Translations under genes and position numbers: made by a program
The notes under the pieces: model-generated
The model's input: the letters and a program-made list of their open reading frames with translations, nothing else
What the model was told of the DNA's origin: nothing
Databases searched by the model: none
In this document: piece by piece, positions 32,533-40,185 of the stretch
Layout of the letters: each line of letters begins with the position of its first letter
Numbering within the stretch: the stretch's first letter is position 1
Assembly (NCBI RefSeq): GCF_001570965.1
Contig: NZ_BCSR01000025.1
Span: 1 to 44,600, forward strand
Direction: 5' to 3'
From: Janibacter corallicola NBRC 107790
Lineage (GTDB): Bacteria; Actinomycetota; Actinomycetes; Actinomycetales; Dermatophilaceae
Length of the DNA stretch: 44,600 nt

Positions 32533-32566
32533 ACGGGGCCTGTGGACAACCCCACGGGCCCCGTCC
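32531..32566 (+). terminator. Rho-independent-type terminator after metY
   Basis: GGACGGGGCC-T-GTGG and CCAC-G-GGCCCCGTCC form 14 pairs plus one T-G around a 6-nt loop, followed by GCGTTTCGTT, a modest T-rich tail. It isolates metY from the next promoter at 32578. Confidence 0.72.
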
Positions 32567-32577
32567 GCGTTTCGTTC

Positions 32578-32583
32578 TAGCGT
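32578..32583 (+). promoter_or_regulatory. -10 element of the WXG100-like gene pair (leaderless type)
   Basis: TAGCGT lies 6 nt before the ATG at 32590. It begins 12 nt after the metY terminator stem. Confidence 0.58.
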
Positions 32584-32589
32584 GGGCCC

Positions 32590-32883
32590 ATGGCGATGCG
32601 GATCAGCAGCGAGGGCGTCGCGGGTCTCGGAGACCGGCTCGGCGAGATCGCGGACTACCTGCAGGAGCGGGCGTCGGGCACCCGGGCGGAGTCCGGGGAC
32701 TCCTACGGCTTCGTCGACGCCACCGCGATCGGGGCCTACGACAGCGTGCTCGGGGACTACGAGCTCGCCCGCCGGACCATCTGCGAGGACCTGCGCCGGC
32801 TGCGCGACCTCGCCCACGACGCTGGTGCCTGCTACCTCGAGACCGAGGACGTCATCGACCAGCGGCACCGGGGGCTGCTGTGA
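32590..32883 (+). CDS. Small helical WXG100-superfamily-like protein
   Basis: 97 residues, almost entirely helical by sequence, with two amphipathic stretches (about 8-30 and 50-95) around a short turn near 33-45. ESAT-6/WXG100-type proteins have this size and shape, but the central Trp-x-Gly is not present, so membership is inferred from size, helix pattern and genetic pairing. MAMRISSEGVAGLGDRLGE and IGAYDSVLGDYELARR are the clearest segments. Leaderless-type start. The TGA overlaps the GTG of the next gene (GTGA), so coupled synthesis is expected. No type VII secretion ATPase is in the window. Confidence 0.6.
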   Translation: MAMRISSEGVAGLGDRLGEIADYLQERASGTRAESGDSYGFVDATAIGAYDSVLGDYELARRTICEDLRRLRDLAHDAGACYLETEDVIDQRHRGLL

Positions 32884-34052
32884 GCAGCCTGCACGACCTG
32901 AACGACATCGCCACCGGTGACCCCGAGCGACTGCGCGACGAAGTGGACCAGCTGCGCACGGTCACCGAGAACATCGACGTCGTGGTGCGACTGCTACGCA
33001 CGGTCTCCACCCACGGGGTGTGGGAGTCACCGGCCGGGGAGACCTTCGCGACGCAGGTCGGCTCCACCCCTGGGGACCTGGACCTCGTGTGCGCCCGGCT
33101 GCACGACGCCGCCGCGGTGATCGGCCCCTACGCGGACCGCCTGGAGGACAACCAGCGTCGGCTGCGCGACCTGGACGAGCGCCACGCCGAGGCCAGCCGG
33201 ACCCACGAGGCCCGTGACGAGCAGCTCGCCGAGCTGCCCGCGGAGCACCCCGACCGGCCGCGCCTGACCGTCGAGCGCGGGGAGGCCGCTGCCGCCGCGC
33301 AGGCGGCGGCAGGCAGCTTCGAGCGGGAGAGCGACGAGGCGCTCGGGGACGAGAAGCGGGCCGCGGCCCGGCTGGTCGACCTGCTGCCCGAGCTGGCCGA
33401 CCCCAAGGGCTATGACTCCCTCGAGGGCCTGACGAACCTCGGGACCTCGGCCCGCTCGACGCCGCTGGGCATGATCAACAAGCCGATCCGGGTGGCCGGC
33501 GCGGCGGAGGCGATCGGCATGACGGGGCGCAAGATCGTCTACGACGAGGGCAGCTGGCGCGACGTGGGCGTCTCCGCCACGGGCACCGCCGTGGACGTCA
33601 TCGACATCGCGGGCATCGCGGCGATCGCGCGGGCGAAGAAGGCCACGTCCGCGCCCGCCCCGAGGAACCGCTGGACCGACCCGCCGCCCAGCGCCCGCTA
33701 CCCGTCCGGGAAGGCCTTCGCCAGCCCGATCGCCGGGCGCCGACTGCGCGACGTCACCGGCGCCCGCACCCGGATCGGGGCCGCGGCACAGCGGGCGAAG
33801 CACGACCTGGCGGAGAAGACCTCGCAGAAGGTCCGGGACATGACGGGCGTCAGCCAGCTCGAGCAGTTCGAGGAGGACGTGCTCGCGGTCGCCGGAAGTC
33901 GGGCCGGGTCGGCCGTCGTCGTCACCGGGCACTCGGCCCGCCACGCCGCGCGGGTGGCCAGGAATGCCGACAGCGCCCGGCGGCAGCTGGCCAACCAGGG
34001 CCTGACCGACCCACGGGAGGAGCGGGAGCAGCAGGCGGGCAGGCGTCGATAA
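32880..34052 (+). CDS. Large partner with WXG100-like N-terminal domain, possible type VII secretion substrate
   Basis: 390 residues. The N-terminal part (about 1-95) is a helical hairpin with VWESPAGETFATQVG, close to the W-x-G...F pattern of WXG100/LXG-type secretion domains. A long coiled-coil-like region (about 90-160; Glu/Arg/Ala-rich) and a Gly/Ala-rich hydrophobic segment (about 195-250; GVSATGTAVDVIDIAGIAA) follow. A basic C-terminus (about 255-390) shows no toxin motif I can name. The pair resembles polymorphic-toxin or ESX-type effector cassettes, but no immunity gene follows; the next gene is an acetyltransferase. The GTG start overlaps the preceding TGA. Confidence 0.6.
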   Translation: MSSLHDLNDIATGDPERLRDEVDQLRTVTENIDVVVRLLRTVSTHGVWESPAGETFATQVGSTPGDLDLVCARLHDAAAVIGPYADRLEDNQRRLRDLDERHAEASRTHEARDEQLAELPAEHPDRPRLTVERGEAAAAAQAAAGSFERESDEALGDEKRAAARLVDLLPELADPKGYDSLEGLTNLGTSARSTPLGMINKPIRVAGAAEAIGMTGRKIVYDEGSWRDVGVSATGTAVDVIDIAGIAAIARAKKATSAPAPRNRWTDPPPSARYPSGKAFASPIAGRRLRDVTGARTRIGAAAQRAKHDLAEKTSQKVRDMTGVSQLEQFEEDVLAVAGSRAGSAVVVTGHSARHAARVARNADSARRQLANQGLTDPREEREQQAGRRR

Positions 34053-34092
34053 TTCCGTTGCCGCGTCCCGGGGCCGGTGCGAACCTGAGGCC

Positions 34093-35346
34093 ATGCCGAG
34101 CGAGATCCGGGTGCGCCGCATCGACCCCACCGACGCCGCCACGATGCTGGACATGGACCAGCTCGTCTGGTCCGATCCGCAGCAGGTCCCCCGCGAGGAG
34201 GCCCTGCGCGACGTGCCCACCCGCGCCGGCTTCATCGCCGCGATCGACGGCGAGGACGTCGGCATCGCCGGATCGTGGGACGTCGAGGTCTCCGTCCCCG
34301 CGACCGGAGGTGGTGCCTCCCTTCGCCCCGCGGAGGGGCTCACGTGGGTCGGGGTGCACCCCGACTTCCGGCGAAGGGGGGTGCTCACCGCCCTCATGCG
34401 CCACCATCTGCGCTGGGTCCGGGAGGAGCAGGGGCGGGCCATCAGCATCCTCAAGGCCTCCGAGGCCTCCATCTACGGGCGCTTCGGGTACGGCGCGGCC
34501 ACCCACGAGCTGATGAAGACCTTCCCCGCCGGGGCGCGCTTCGAGGCGCCGGCGCAGGTCGAGGAGCTCGCCGCCGCGACGAGCACCCGGACGAGCCGCT
34601 GCGCGCCGGAGCAGGCCGAGCGCGTCCTCGCGCTGGCCCGTCGTTGCGGCGGCCTGGCTGCCGGGCACGTGCTGCGCTCGGCCGAGGATCTCGCCCGCAT
34701 CCTGCGCGACGTGCCGCAGACCCGCGTCGGCAGCGAGCCCGCCCACCTGCTCTGGGCGACCCGGCACGGCGAGGACGTCGGGTGCGCGTGGTTCCGGCGC
34801 CACCCCACGTGGTCCCGCGGCGCTCCCGACGGGAGGCTCGACGTCTCGTGGGTCCTCGACCTCGACGCGGGCGCCCGGCTCGCGCTCGGACGGCGGCTGA
34901 CGAGCTTCGACCTGATGAGCGAGACCGTGTACTGGACCGCGACCGACGACCCGCTGCTGCTCTGGCAGTCGACGCAGCGGCCGCACGGCAGCGGCATCTG
35001 TGACGACCTCTGGTTGAGGGTCACGGACCTGCCGAGGGCCGTGGCGGACCGTGGCCACGCGGCCGACCTCGACCTGAACCTGAGGGTCAGCGACGAGCAC
35101 CTCCCGGAGAACGCCGGCACCTGGCACTGGAGCGCGACGGAGGGGAGCGGCTCGCTGCGCCCCACCGAGGGCCCGGCGGAACTCACCCTGGACATCGCCG
35201 ACCTCGGCGCGCTGTGCCTCGGTGACCAGAGCGTCGGTGCCCGGGTGCGTGCCGGTCACGTCCTCGAGCACCGGCCCGGGGCGGCCGCCGAGCTCGATGC
35301 CGCGCTGCGCACCCCGACCCGGCCGGTGGCCTCGGTGGACTTCTGA
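34093..35346 (+). CDS. GNAT N-acetyltransferase of the Eis type
   Basis: 417 residues, the usual Eis length. Two tandem GNAT domains precede a C-terminal sterol-carrier-like domain. Acetyl-CoA pyrophosphate loop: VGVHPDFRRRGVLTALM (about 93-109). SEASIYGRFGYG (about 127-138) is an Eis signature with the catalytic-region Tyr. The C-terminus ends in Phe (VASVDF), and in Eis the terminal carboxylate acts in catalysis. Mycobacterial Eis acetylates aminoglycosides at several amines and also proteins; the substrate here is not known. GAACCT lies 6 nt before the ATG, a weak leaderless-type -10. A dispersed repeat follows the stop. Confidence 0.88.
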   Translation: MPSEIRVRRIDPTDAATMLDMDQLVWSDPQQVPREEALRDVPTRAGFIAAIDGEDVGIAGSWDVEVSVPATGGGASLRPAEGLTWVGVHPDFRRRGVLTALMRHHLRWVREEQGRAISILKASEASIYGRFGYGAATHELMKTFPAGARFEAPAQVEELAAATSTRTSRCAPEQAERVLALARRCGGLAAGHVLRSAEDLARILRDVPQTRVGSEPAHLLWATRHGEDVGCAWFRRHPTWSRGAPDGRLDVSWVLDLDAGARLALGRRLTSFDLMSETVYWTATDDPLLLWQSTQRPHGSGICDDLWLRVTDLPRAVADRGHAADLDLNLRVSDEHLPENAGTWHWSATEGSGSLRPTEGPAELTLDIADLGALCLGDQSVGARVRAGHVLEHRPGAAAELDAALRTPTRPVASVDF

Positions 35347-35383
35347 CCCTTCGAGACGGTCGCTTCGCGACCTCCTCAGGGAC
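35347..35383. repeat. Dispersed intergenic repeat, variant copy
   Basis: CCCTTCGAGACGGTCGCTTC...GCGACCTCCTCAGGG resembles the copies at 32408 and 1825 (shared CTTCGAG and CCTCAGGG ends). Its interior inverted repeat GGTCGC/GCGACC can form a hairpin. Confidence 0.55.
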
Positions 35384-35389
35384 CGTGGA

Positions 35390-35395
35390 TATCGT
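35390..35395 (+). promoter_or_regulatory. -10 element of hrpA (leaderless type)
   Basis: TATCGT lies 7 nt before the ATG at 35403. A GTG at 35385 lies upstream of it and is therefore unlikely to be used. Confidence 0.55.
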
Positions 35396-35402
35396 GGGGT
35401 GC

Positions 35403-38400
35403 ATGTCTGACGCCGCCATCCGTGAACCCATGACGGCGGCGGACCTGCACTACCCGGAGGCGCTGCCGGTCGTCGCCTGCAAGGACGACATCGCCGAGGC
35501 GCTGCGGGAGCACCAGGTGATCGTCGTCGCGGGGGAGACCGGCTCCGGCAAGACCACCCAGCTGCCGAAGATCGCCCTGGAGATCGGTCGCGGCACCACC
35601 GGGCAGATCGGACACACCCAGCCCCGCCGGATCGCCGCCCGCTCGGTCGCCCAGCGCATCGCCGAGGAGATGCAGGTCGAGCTCGGCGGCCTCATCGGCT
35701 ACCAGGTGCGCTTCTCCGACCGCAGCAGTGACGAGACGGCCGTGAAGGTGATGACCGACGGCATCCTGCTGAACGAGATGCAGCGCGACCGCGACCTGCG
35801 CCGCTACGACACGATCATCATCGACGAGGCCCACGAGCGCAGCCTCAACATCGACTTCATCCTCGGGTACCTGCGCCAGCTCCTCCCGCGCCGCCCCGAC
35901 CTGAAGGTCATCATCACCTCGGCGACGATCGACCCGGACCGCTTCGCGGCGCACTTCGCGCAGGAAGAGGAGCCCGCACCGGTCCTCGAGGTCTCCGGAC
36001 GCACCTACCCCGTGGAGGTCCGCTACCGGCCGCTGGAGGGCGAGGGCGACGGGGGAGACGAGGACATCGACCAGGTCACCGGCATCTGCCGGGCGGTCGA
36101 GGAGCTGTGGACCGAGCCGGACCCCGGCGGCCCCCGCGACATCCTCGTCTTCCTCTCCGGCGAGCGGGAGATCCGCGACGCCCAGGACGCCCTCGAGGGC
36201 ATGAAGCTGCCCGAGACCGAGGTCCTCCCGCTCTACGCCCGCCTCTCCTCCGCCGAGCAGCACCGGGTCTTCGCCGGGCACCCGGGCCGGCGGATCGTGC
36301 TGGCCACGAACGTCGCCGAGACCTCGCTGACCGTGCCCGGCATCCGCTACGTCATCGATGTCGGCACCGCGCGCATCTCCCGGTACAGCCAGCGCACCAA
36401 GGTCCAACGGCTGCCCATCGAGCGGGTCTCGCAGGCCAGCGCGGACCAGCGCGCCGGTCGCTGCGGGCGCATCGCCGAGGGCATCTGCATCCGCCTCTAC
36501 TCCGAGGAGGACTACCTCGGCCGGCCGGAGTTCACCGATCCGGAGATCCTGCGCACCAACCTCGCCAGCGTCATCCTGCAGATGACCTCCCTCGGTCTCG
36601 GCGACGTCGCCCGCTTCCCCTTCGTCGAGCCGCCCGACCCGCGTCAGATCACCGACGGTGTCCGCCTGCTCCAGGAGCTGCACGCCTTCTCCGTCGGCAC
36701 GGCGAAGGGGGACCGGCGCCTCACCCGGACCGGCCGGCGGCTGGCGCGCCTGCCCCTCGACCCCCGCATGGCGCGGATGCTCATCGCCGCCGACGAGCTC
36801 GGGTGCGCCCGCGAGGTCCTCGTCATCGTCGCCGGCATGTCGGTGCAGGACCCGCGGGAGCACCCCACCGAGAAGCGCGCGCAGGCCGACCAGCAGCACG
36901 CCCGCTTCCGGCAGGAGGGCTCCGACTTCGCCGCCTGGTGGCACCTGTGGACCTACCTCGAGGACCGGCAGAAGGAACTCTCCGGCAGCGCCTTCCGGCG
37001 GATGTGCAAGCGGGAGTACCTGCACTACCTGCGGGTCCGCGAGTGGCAGGACCTGCACCACCAGCTCGTGCGGGCCGGCAAGCAGGTCGGCATCGACACC
37101 CGCCGGCGCACCTCCGCCCCGGGCGCCGAGCCGGACTGGGACACCATCCACCGGGCGCTGCTGACCGGGCTGCTCAGCCACGTCGGCGTCCGGGACGAGG
37201 ACAAGCGCAACTACCTCGGTGCCCGGGGGGCCCACTTCTCCATCCAGCCGGGCACCACGAACTTCCGGCGGCAACCCCCCTTCGTCATGGCCGGTGAGCT
37301 CGTCGAGACCTCCCGGCTGTGGGCCCGCTCCACGGCCCGCATCGACCCCTCGTGGGCCGAACGGGCCGGCGCCCACCTGGTCAAGCGCTCCTACTCCGAG
37401 CCGCGCTGGTCCAAGCGGGCCGCCGCCGTCCTGGCCACCGAGCGGGTCACCCTCTACGGGGTGCCGCTCGTCATCGGCCGGCCCGTCGCCTACGGCACGA
37501 TCGACCCCGTCGTCAGCCGGGACCTCTTCATCCGGGAGGGCCTCGTCGCCGGCGACTGGGAGGCCCACCACGACTTCCTCAAGCAGAACCGCCGCCTCAT
37601 CCGGCGCCTGGAGAAGCTCGAGGAGCGCGCCCGCCGCCGCGACCTGCTCGTCGACGAGGAGGACATCGTCGCCTTCTACGACGAGCGCATCCCCGAGGAG
37701 GTCGTCTCCGGAGCGCACTTCGACACCTGGTGGAAGCAGGCCCGCCGCGAGGACCCCGACCGGCTCACCCTCACCGAGGAGCTGCTCACCCGCGAGGGCG
37801 CCGAGGCCGTCGACACCCGGGACTACCCGCGGCGGTGGACCAGCGAGGGCGGCGACCTCGCCGTGAGCTACCAGTTCGAGCCGGGCAGGGACGATGACGG
37901 GGTCACCGTCCACCTGCCCGTCACCTCGCTGAACCAGGTGGGCGCCGAGGGCTTCGAGTGGCAGGTACCCGGGCTGCGCGCGGAGCTGGTCACCGCCCTG
38001 ATCAAGTCGCTGCCGAAGGCGACCCGCCGCCACCTGGTGCCCGCCCCCGAGACCGCCCGCGCCGCCCTCGAGGAGCTCGACCCGCAGGCCGGCACCTCCA
38101 TCACGAGCCAGCTCTCGAGGATCCTCGGCCGCCGCGCCGGCATCCGCATCGACGAGGGGGAGTGGGACTGGTCCAAGGTCCCGTCCCACCTGCGGGTCAC
38201 CTTCGCCGTCGAGGACGAGCGCCGCCGACCGCTCGGCCGCGGGCAGGACCTGGCCGGCCTGCGCGAGGAGCTCGCCGGGCACCTGCAGCAGGGCGTGTCC
38301 AAGGCCGGTGCCTCCATCGAGCGCTCCGGGCTGACCGACTGGGACGTCGGCGACCTGCCGCAGACCTTCGAGACCACGATCGGGCGGCACACCGTGCTGG

Positions 38401-39188
38401 GCCACCCCGCGCTCGTGGACGAAGGGGGCAGCGTCGCCCTCCGGGTGCTCCCCGAGGAGCAGGAGGCCACCGCCGCCCACCGGGCCGGCGTACGTCGGCT
38501 GCTCCTGCTGAACACCACCCCGCCCTGGAAGCGGGTGCTCGCCCGGCTGACCAATGCCCAGAAGCTCGCTCTCGCCGACAACCCGCACGGCTCGGTGCCC
38601 GCGCTCCTCGAGGACGCCCTCGCCGCCGCGGTCGAGGACATCGTCACCCAGCACGTCGGCCGGCCGGTGCGCAGCCGGTCCGACTACGACGAGGCGCTCG
38701 CGGCCGTGCGCACCCACGCGGCCCAACGGGTGCTGACGATCGTCGCCGAGATCGAGCCGGTGCTCGGGCTGCGCACCGAGGTCCTCGCGCTGCTGGAGCG
38801 GATGCAGGCACCGGCACTCTCGGCCACCGTCGCCGACGTGCGGGCCCAGCTCGACCAGCTCGTGCGGCCGGGCTTCGTCACCGACACCGGGCTGGCGCGA
38901 CTGCCGGACCTGCGCCGGTACCTGCGGGGGATCACCGTCCGCCTGGAGAAGGCGGCGGAGAACCCCCGCCGCGACGCCTGCCACATGGAGGCGGTGGACT
39001 CCGTGGAGTCCGCCTACGCGGACCTGCTCGAGGCGCTGGACCCCCTTCGCCGGCAGGGGCAGGACGTCCGCGACATCGGCTGGATGATCGAGGAGCTGCG
39101 CGTCTCGCTCTTCGCCCAGGGCCTCGGCACCGCGTACTCGGTCTCGGCCAAGCGGGTCCGGGCCGCCATCAGGGCGATCCCCACGTAA
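35403..39188 (+). CDS. hrpA: ATP-dependent RNA helicase HrpA
   Basis: DEAH-box RNA helicase of 1261 residues, close to the E. coli HrpA length of 1300. Motif I GETGSGKTT (Lys50), motif II DEAHER (Asp141), motif III SATID, motif V LATNVAETSLTVPG and motif VI QRAGRCGR define the core (about 20-400). The winged-helix and helicase-associated domains follow (about 420-620), then the long C-terminal DUF3418 region typical of HrpA (about 650-1260; RDLFIREGLVAGDWEAHH). HrpA rescues stalled ribosomes in E. coli; the role in actinobacteria is less studied. The start is chosen from TATCGT 7 nt upstream. It is monocistronic by spacing; a PAC2 gene follows after 79 nt. Confidence 0.96.
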   Translation: MSDAAIREPMTAADLHYPEALPVVACKDDIAEALREHQVIVVAGETGSGKTTQLPKIALEIGRGTTGQIGHTQPRRIAARSVAQRIAEEMQVELGGLIGYQVRFSDRSSDETAVKVMTDGILLNEMQRDRDLRRYDTIIIDEAHERSLNIDFILGYLRQLLPRRPDLKVIITSATIDPDRFAAHFAQEEEPAPVLEVSGRTYPVEVRYRPLEGEGDGGDEDIDQVTGICRAVEELWTEPDPGGPRDILVFLSGEREIRDAQDALEGMKLPETEVLPLYARLSSAEQHRVFAGHPGRRIVLATNVAETSLTVPGIRYVIDVGTARISRYSQRTKVQRLPIERVSQASADQRAGRCGRIAEGICIRLYSEEDYLGRPEFTDPEILRTNLASVILQMTSLGLGDVARFPFVEPPDPRQITDGVRLLQELHAFSVGTAKGDRRLTRTGRRLARLPLDPRMARMLIAADELGCAREVLVIVAGMSVQDPREHPTEKRAQADQQHARFRQEGSDFAAWWHLWTYLEDRQKELSGSAFRRMCKREYLHYLRVREWQDLHHQLVRAGKQVGIDTRRRTSAPGAEPDWDTIHRALLTGLLSHVGVRDEDKRNYLGARGAHFSIQPGTTNFRRQPPFVMAGELVETSRLWARSTARIDPSWAERAGAHLVKRSYSEPRWSKRAAAVLATERVTLYGVPLVIGRPVAYGTIDPVVSRDLFIREGLVAGDWEAHHDFLKQNRRLIRRLEKLEERARRRDLLVDEEDIVAFYDERIPEEVVSGAHFDTWWKQARREDPDRLTLTEELLTREGAEAVDTRDYPRRWTSEGGDLAVSYQFEPGRDDDGVTVHLPVTSLNQVGAEGFEWQVPGLRAELVTALIKSLPKATRRHLVPAPETARAALEELDPQAGTSITSQLSRILGRRAGIRIDEGEWDWSKVPSHLRVTFAVEDERRRPLGRGQDLAGLREELAGHLQQGVSKAGASIERSGLTDWDVGDLPQTFETTIGRHTVLGHPALVDEGGSVALRVLPEEQEATAAHRAGVRRLLLLNTTPPWKRVLARLTNAQKLALADNPHGSVPALLEDALAAAVEDIVTQHVGRPVRSRSDYDEALAAVRTHAAQRVLTIVAEIEPVLGLRTEVLALLERMQAPALSATVADVRAQLDQLVRPGFVTDTGLARLPDLRRYLRGITVRLEKAAENPRRDACHMEAVDSVESAYADLLEALDPLRRQGQDVRDIGWMIEELRVSLFAQGLGTAYSVSAKRVRAAIRAIPT

Positions 39189-39267
39189 GGCGATGCACTC
39201 CCCGGGGAATGGCGCAGGGGTGCCACCCGTTGACATGATGAGAGCACCACAGATCAGGAGGATCACC

Positions 39268-40179
39268 GTGCAGCAATCGCGCCTCTACCGCTACGAGGCC
39301 GACACCGACCCGGCGCTGCTGCAGCCCGGGCCGATGATCGTCGCCCTCGACGGCTACTTCGACGCCGGCATGGCCCAGCGCCTCCTCGTCGACCACCTGC
39401 TCGAGGCCGGCGACCCCACCGTCGTGGCGTCCTTCGACGTCGACTCCCTCGTCGACTACCGCAGCCGGCGCCCGGTCATCACCTTCGACGCCAACCGGTA
39501 CACGAACTACGAAGACCCCTCGCTGATCCTCTACCACCTGCTCGACCGCGACGGGCAGACGTACTACGTCCTCGCCGGCCCCGAGCCGGACTACCGCTGG
39601 GAGGCCGTCGTCGAGGCGGTCACCGAGATCATGGACACCCTCCGGATCAGCCTGGCGGTGCACGCCCACGGCATCCCGATGGCGGTTCCGCACACCCGGC
39701 CGATCGGCATGACCGTGCACGGCTCGGACGAGCGGCTCATCGGCGAGCACAAGCCGGTCTTCGGCACCGTGCAGGTGCCTGCCAGCCTCGCCGCACTGCT
39801 CGAGATGCGGCTGGGGGAGTCCGGTCGCGACGCGGCCGGCTTCAGCATCCACGTGCCGCACTACCTCGCGCAGTCCACCTTCCACGACGGGGCCCTGACC
39901 GCCCTGAACGCCATCGTCGACCTCACCGGGCTCAACCTGCCCAACGACGCGCTCGCCGAGGCCGCCCGCGAGGGCCGGCTGCAGATCGAGCGCGAGGTCG
40001 CCGAGAACGGCGAGGTGAAGGAGGCCGTCGAGGCCCTCGAACGCCAGTACGACGTGCACCTGCGGGGTCTGGAGCGCCCCAGCCTGCTCGCCGCGGAAGG
40101 GCAGAACCTGCCCTCGGCGGACGAGCTCGGCGCGGAGTTCGAGGACTTCCTGCGCACCGTGGACGACCCGGAGGCCTGA
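39268..40179 (+). CDS. PAC2 family protein (proteasome-assembly-chaperone-like)
   Basis: 303 residues from the GTG after a perfect AGGAGG 6 nt upstream. The PAC2 domain (about 15-240) shows PGPMIVALDGYFDAGMAQ, VVASFDVDSLVDYRSRRPVI and YYVLAGPEPDYRWEAVVEA, and MAVPHTRPIGMTVHGSDERL leads to a conserved GIPxxxPHYLA-like segment (HVPHYLAQSTFHDGALTALN). A C-terminal coiled coil (about 245-300) follows. Archaeal and eukaryotic relatives assist proteasome assembly and actinobacteria have proteasomes, but bacterial function is unproven. Convergent with the polymerase gene, 6 nt apart. Confidence 0.88.
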   Translation: MQQSRLYRYEADTDPALLQPGPMIVALDGYFDAGMAQRLLVDHLLEAGDPTVVASFDVDSLVDYRSRRPVITFDANRYTNYEDPSLILYHLLDRDGQTYYVLAGPEPDYRWEAVVEAVTEIMDTLRISLAVHAHGIPMAVPHTRPIGMTVHGSDERLIGEHKPVFGTVQVPASLAALLEMRLGESGRDAAGFSIHVPHYLAQSTFHDGALTALNAIVDLTGLNLPNDALAEAAREGRLQIEREVAENGEVKEAVEALERQYDVHLRGLERPSLLAAEGQNLPSADELGAEFEDFLRTVDDPEA

Positions 40180-40185
40180 GGGCCG

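Noticed and set aside
35376-39266. 1296-codon open frame opposite hrpA
   Set aside because: Same mirror effect; the plus strand encodes a full-length HrpA with all motifs.
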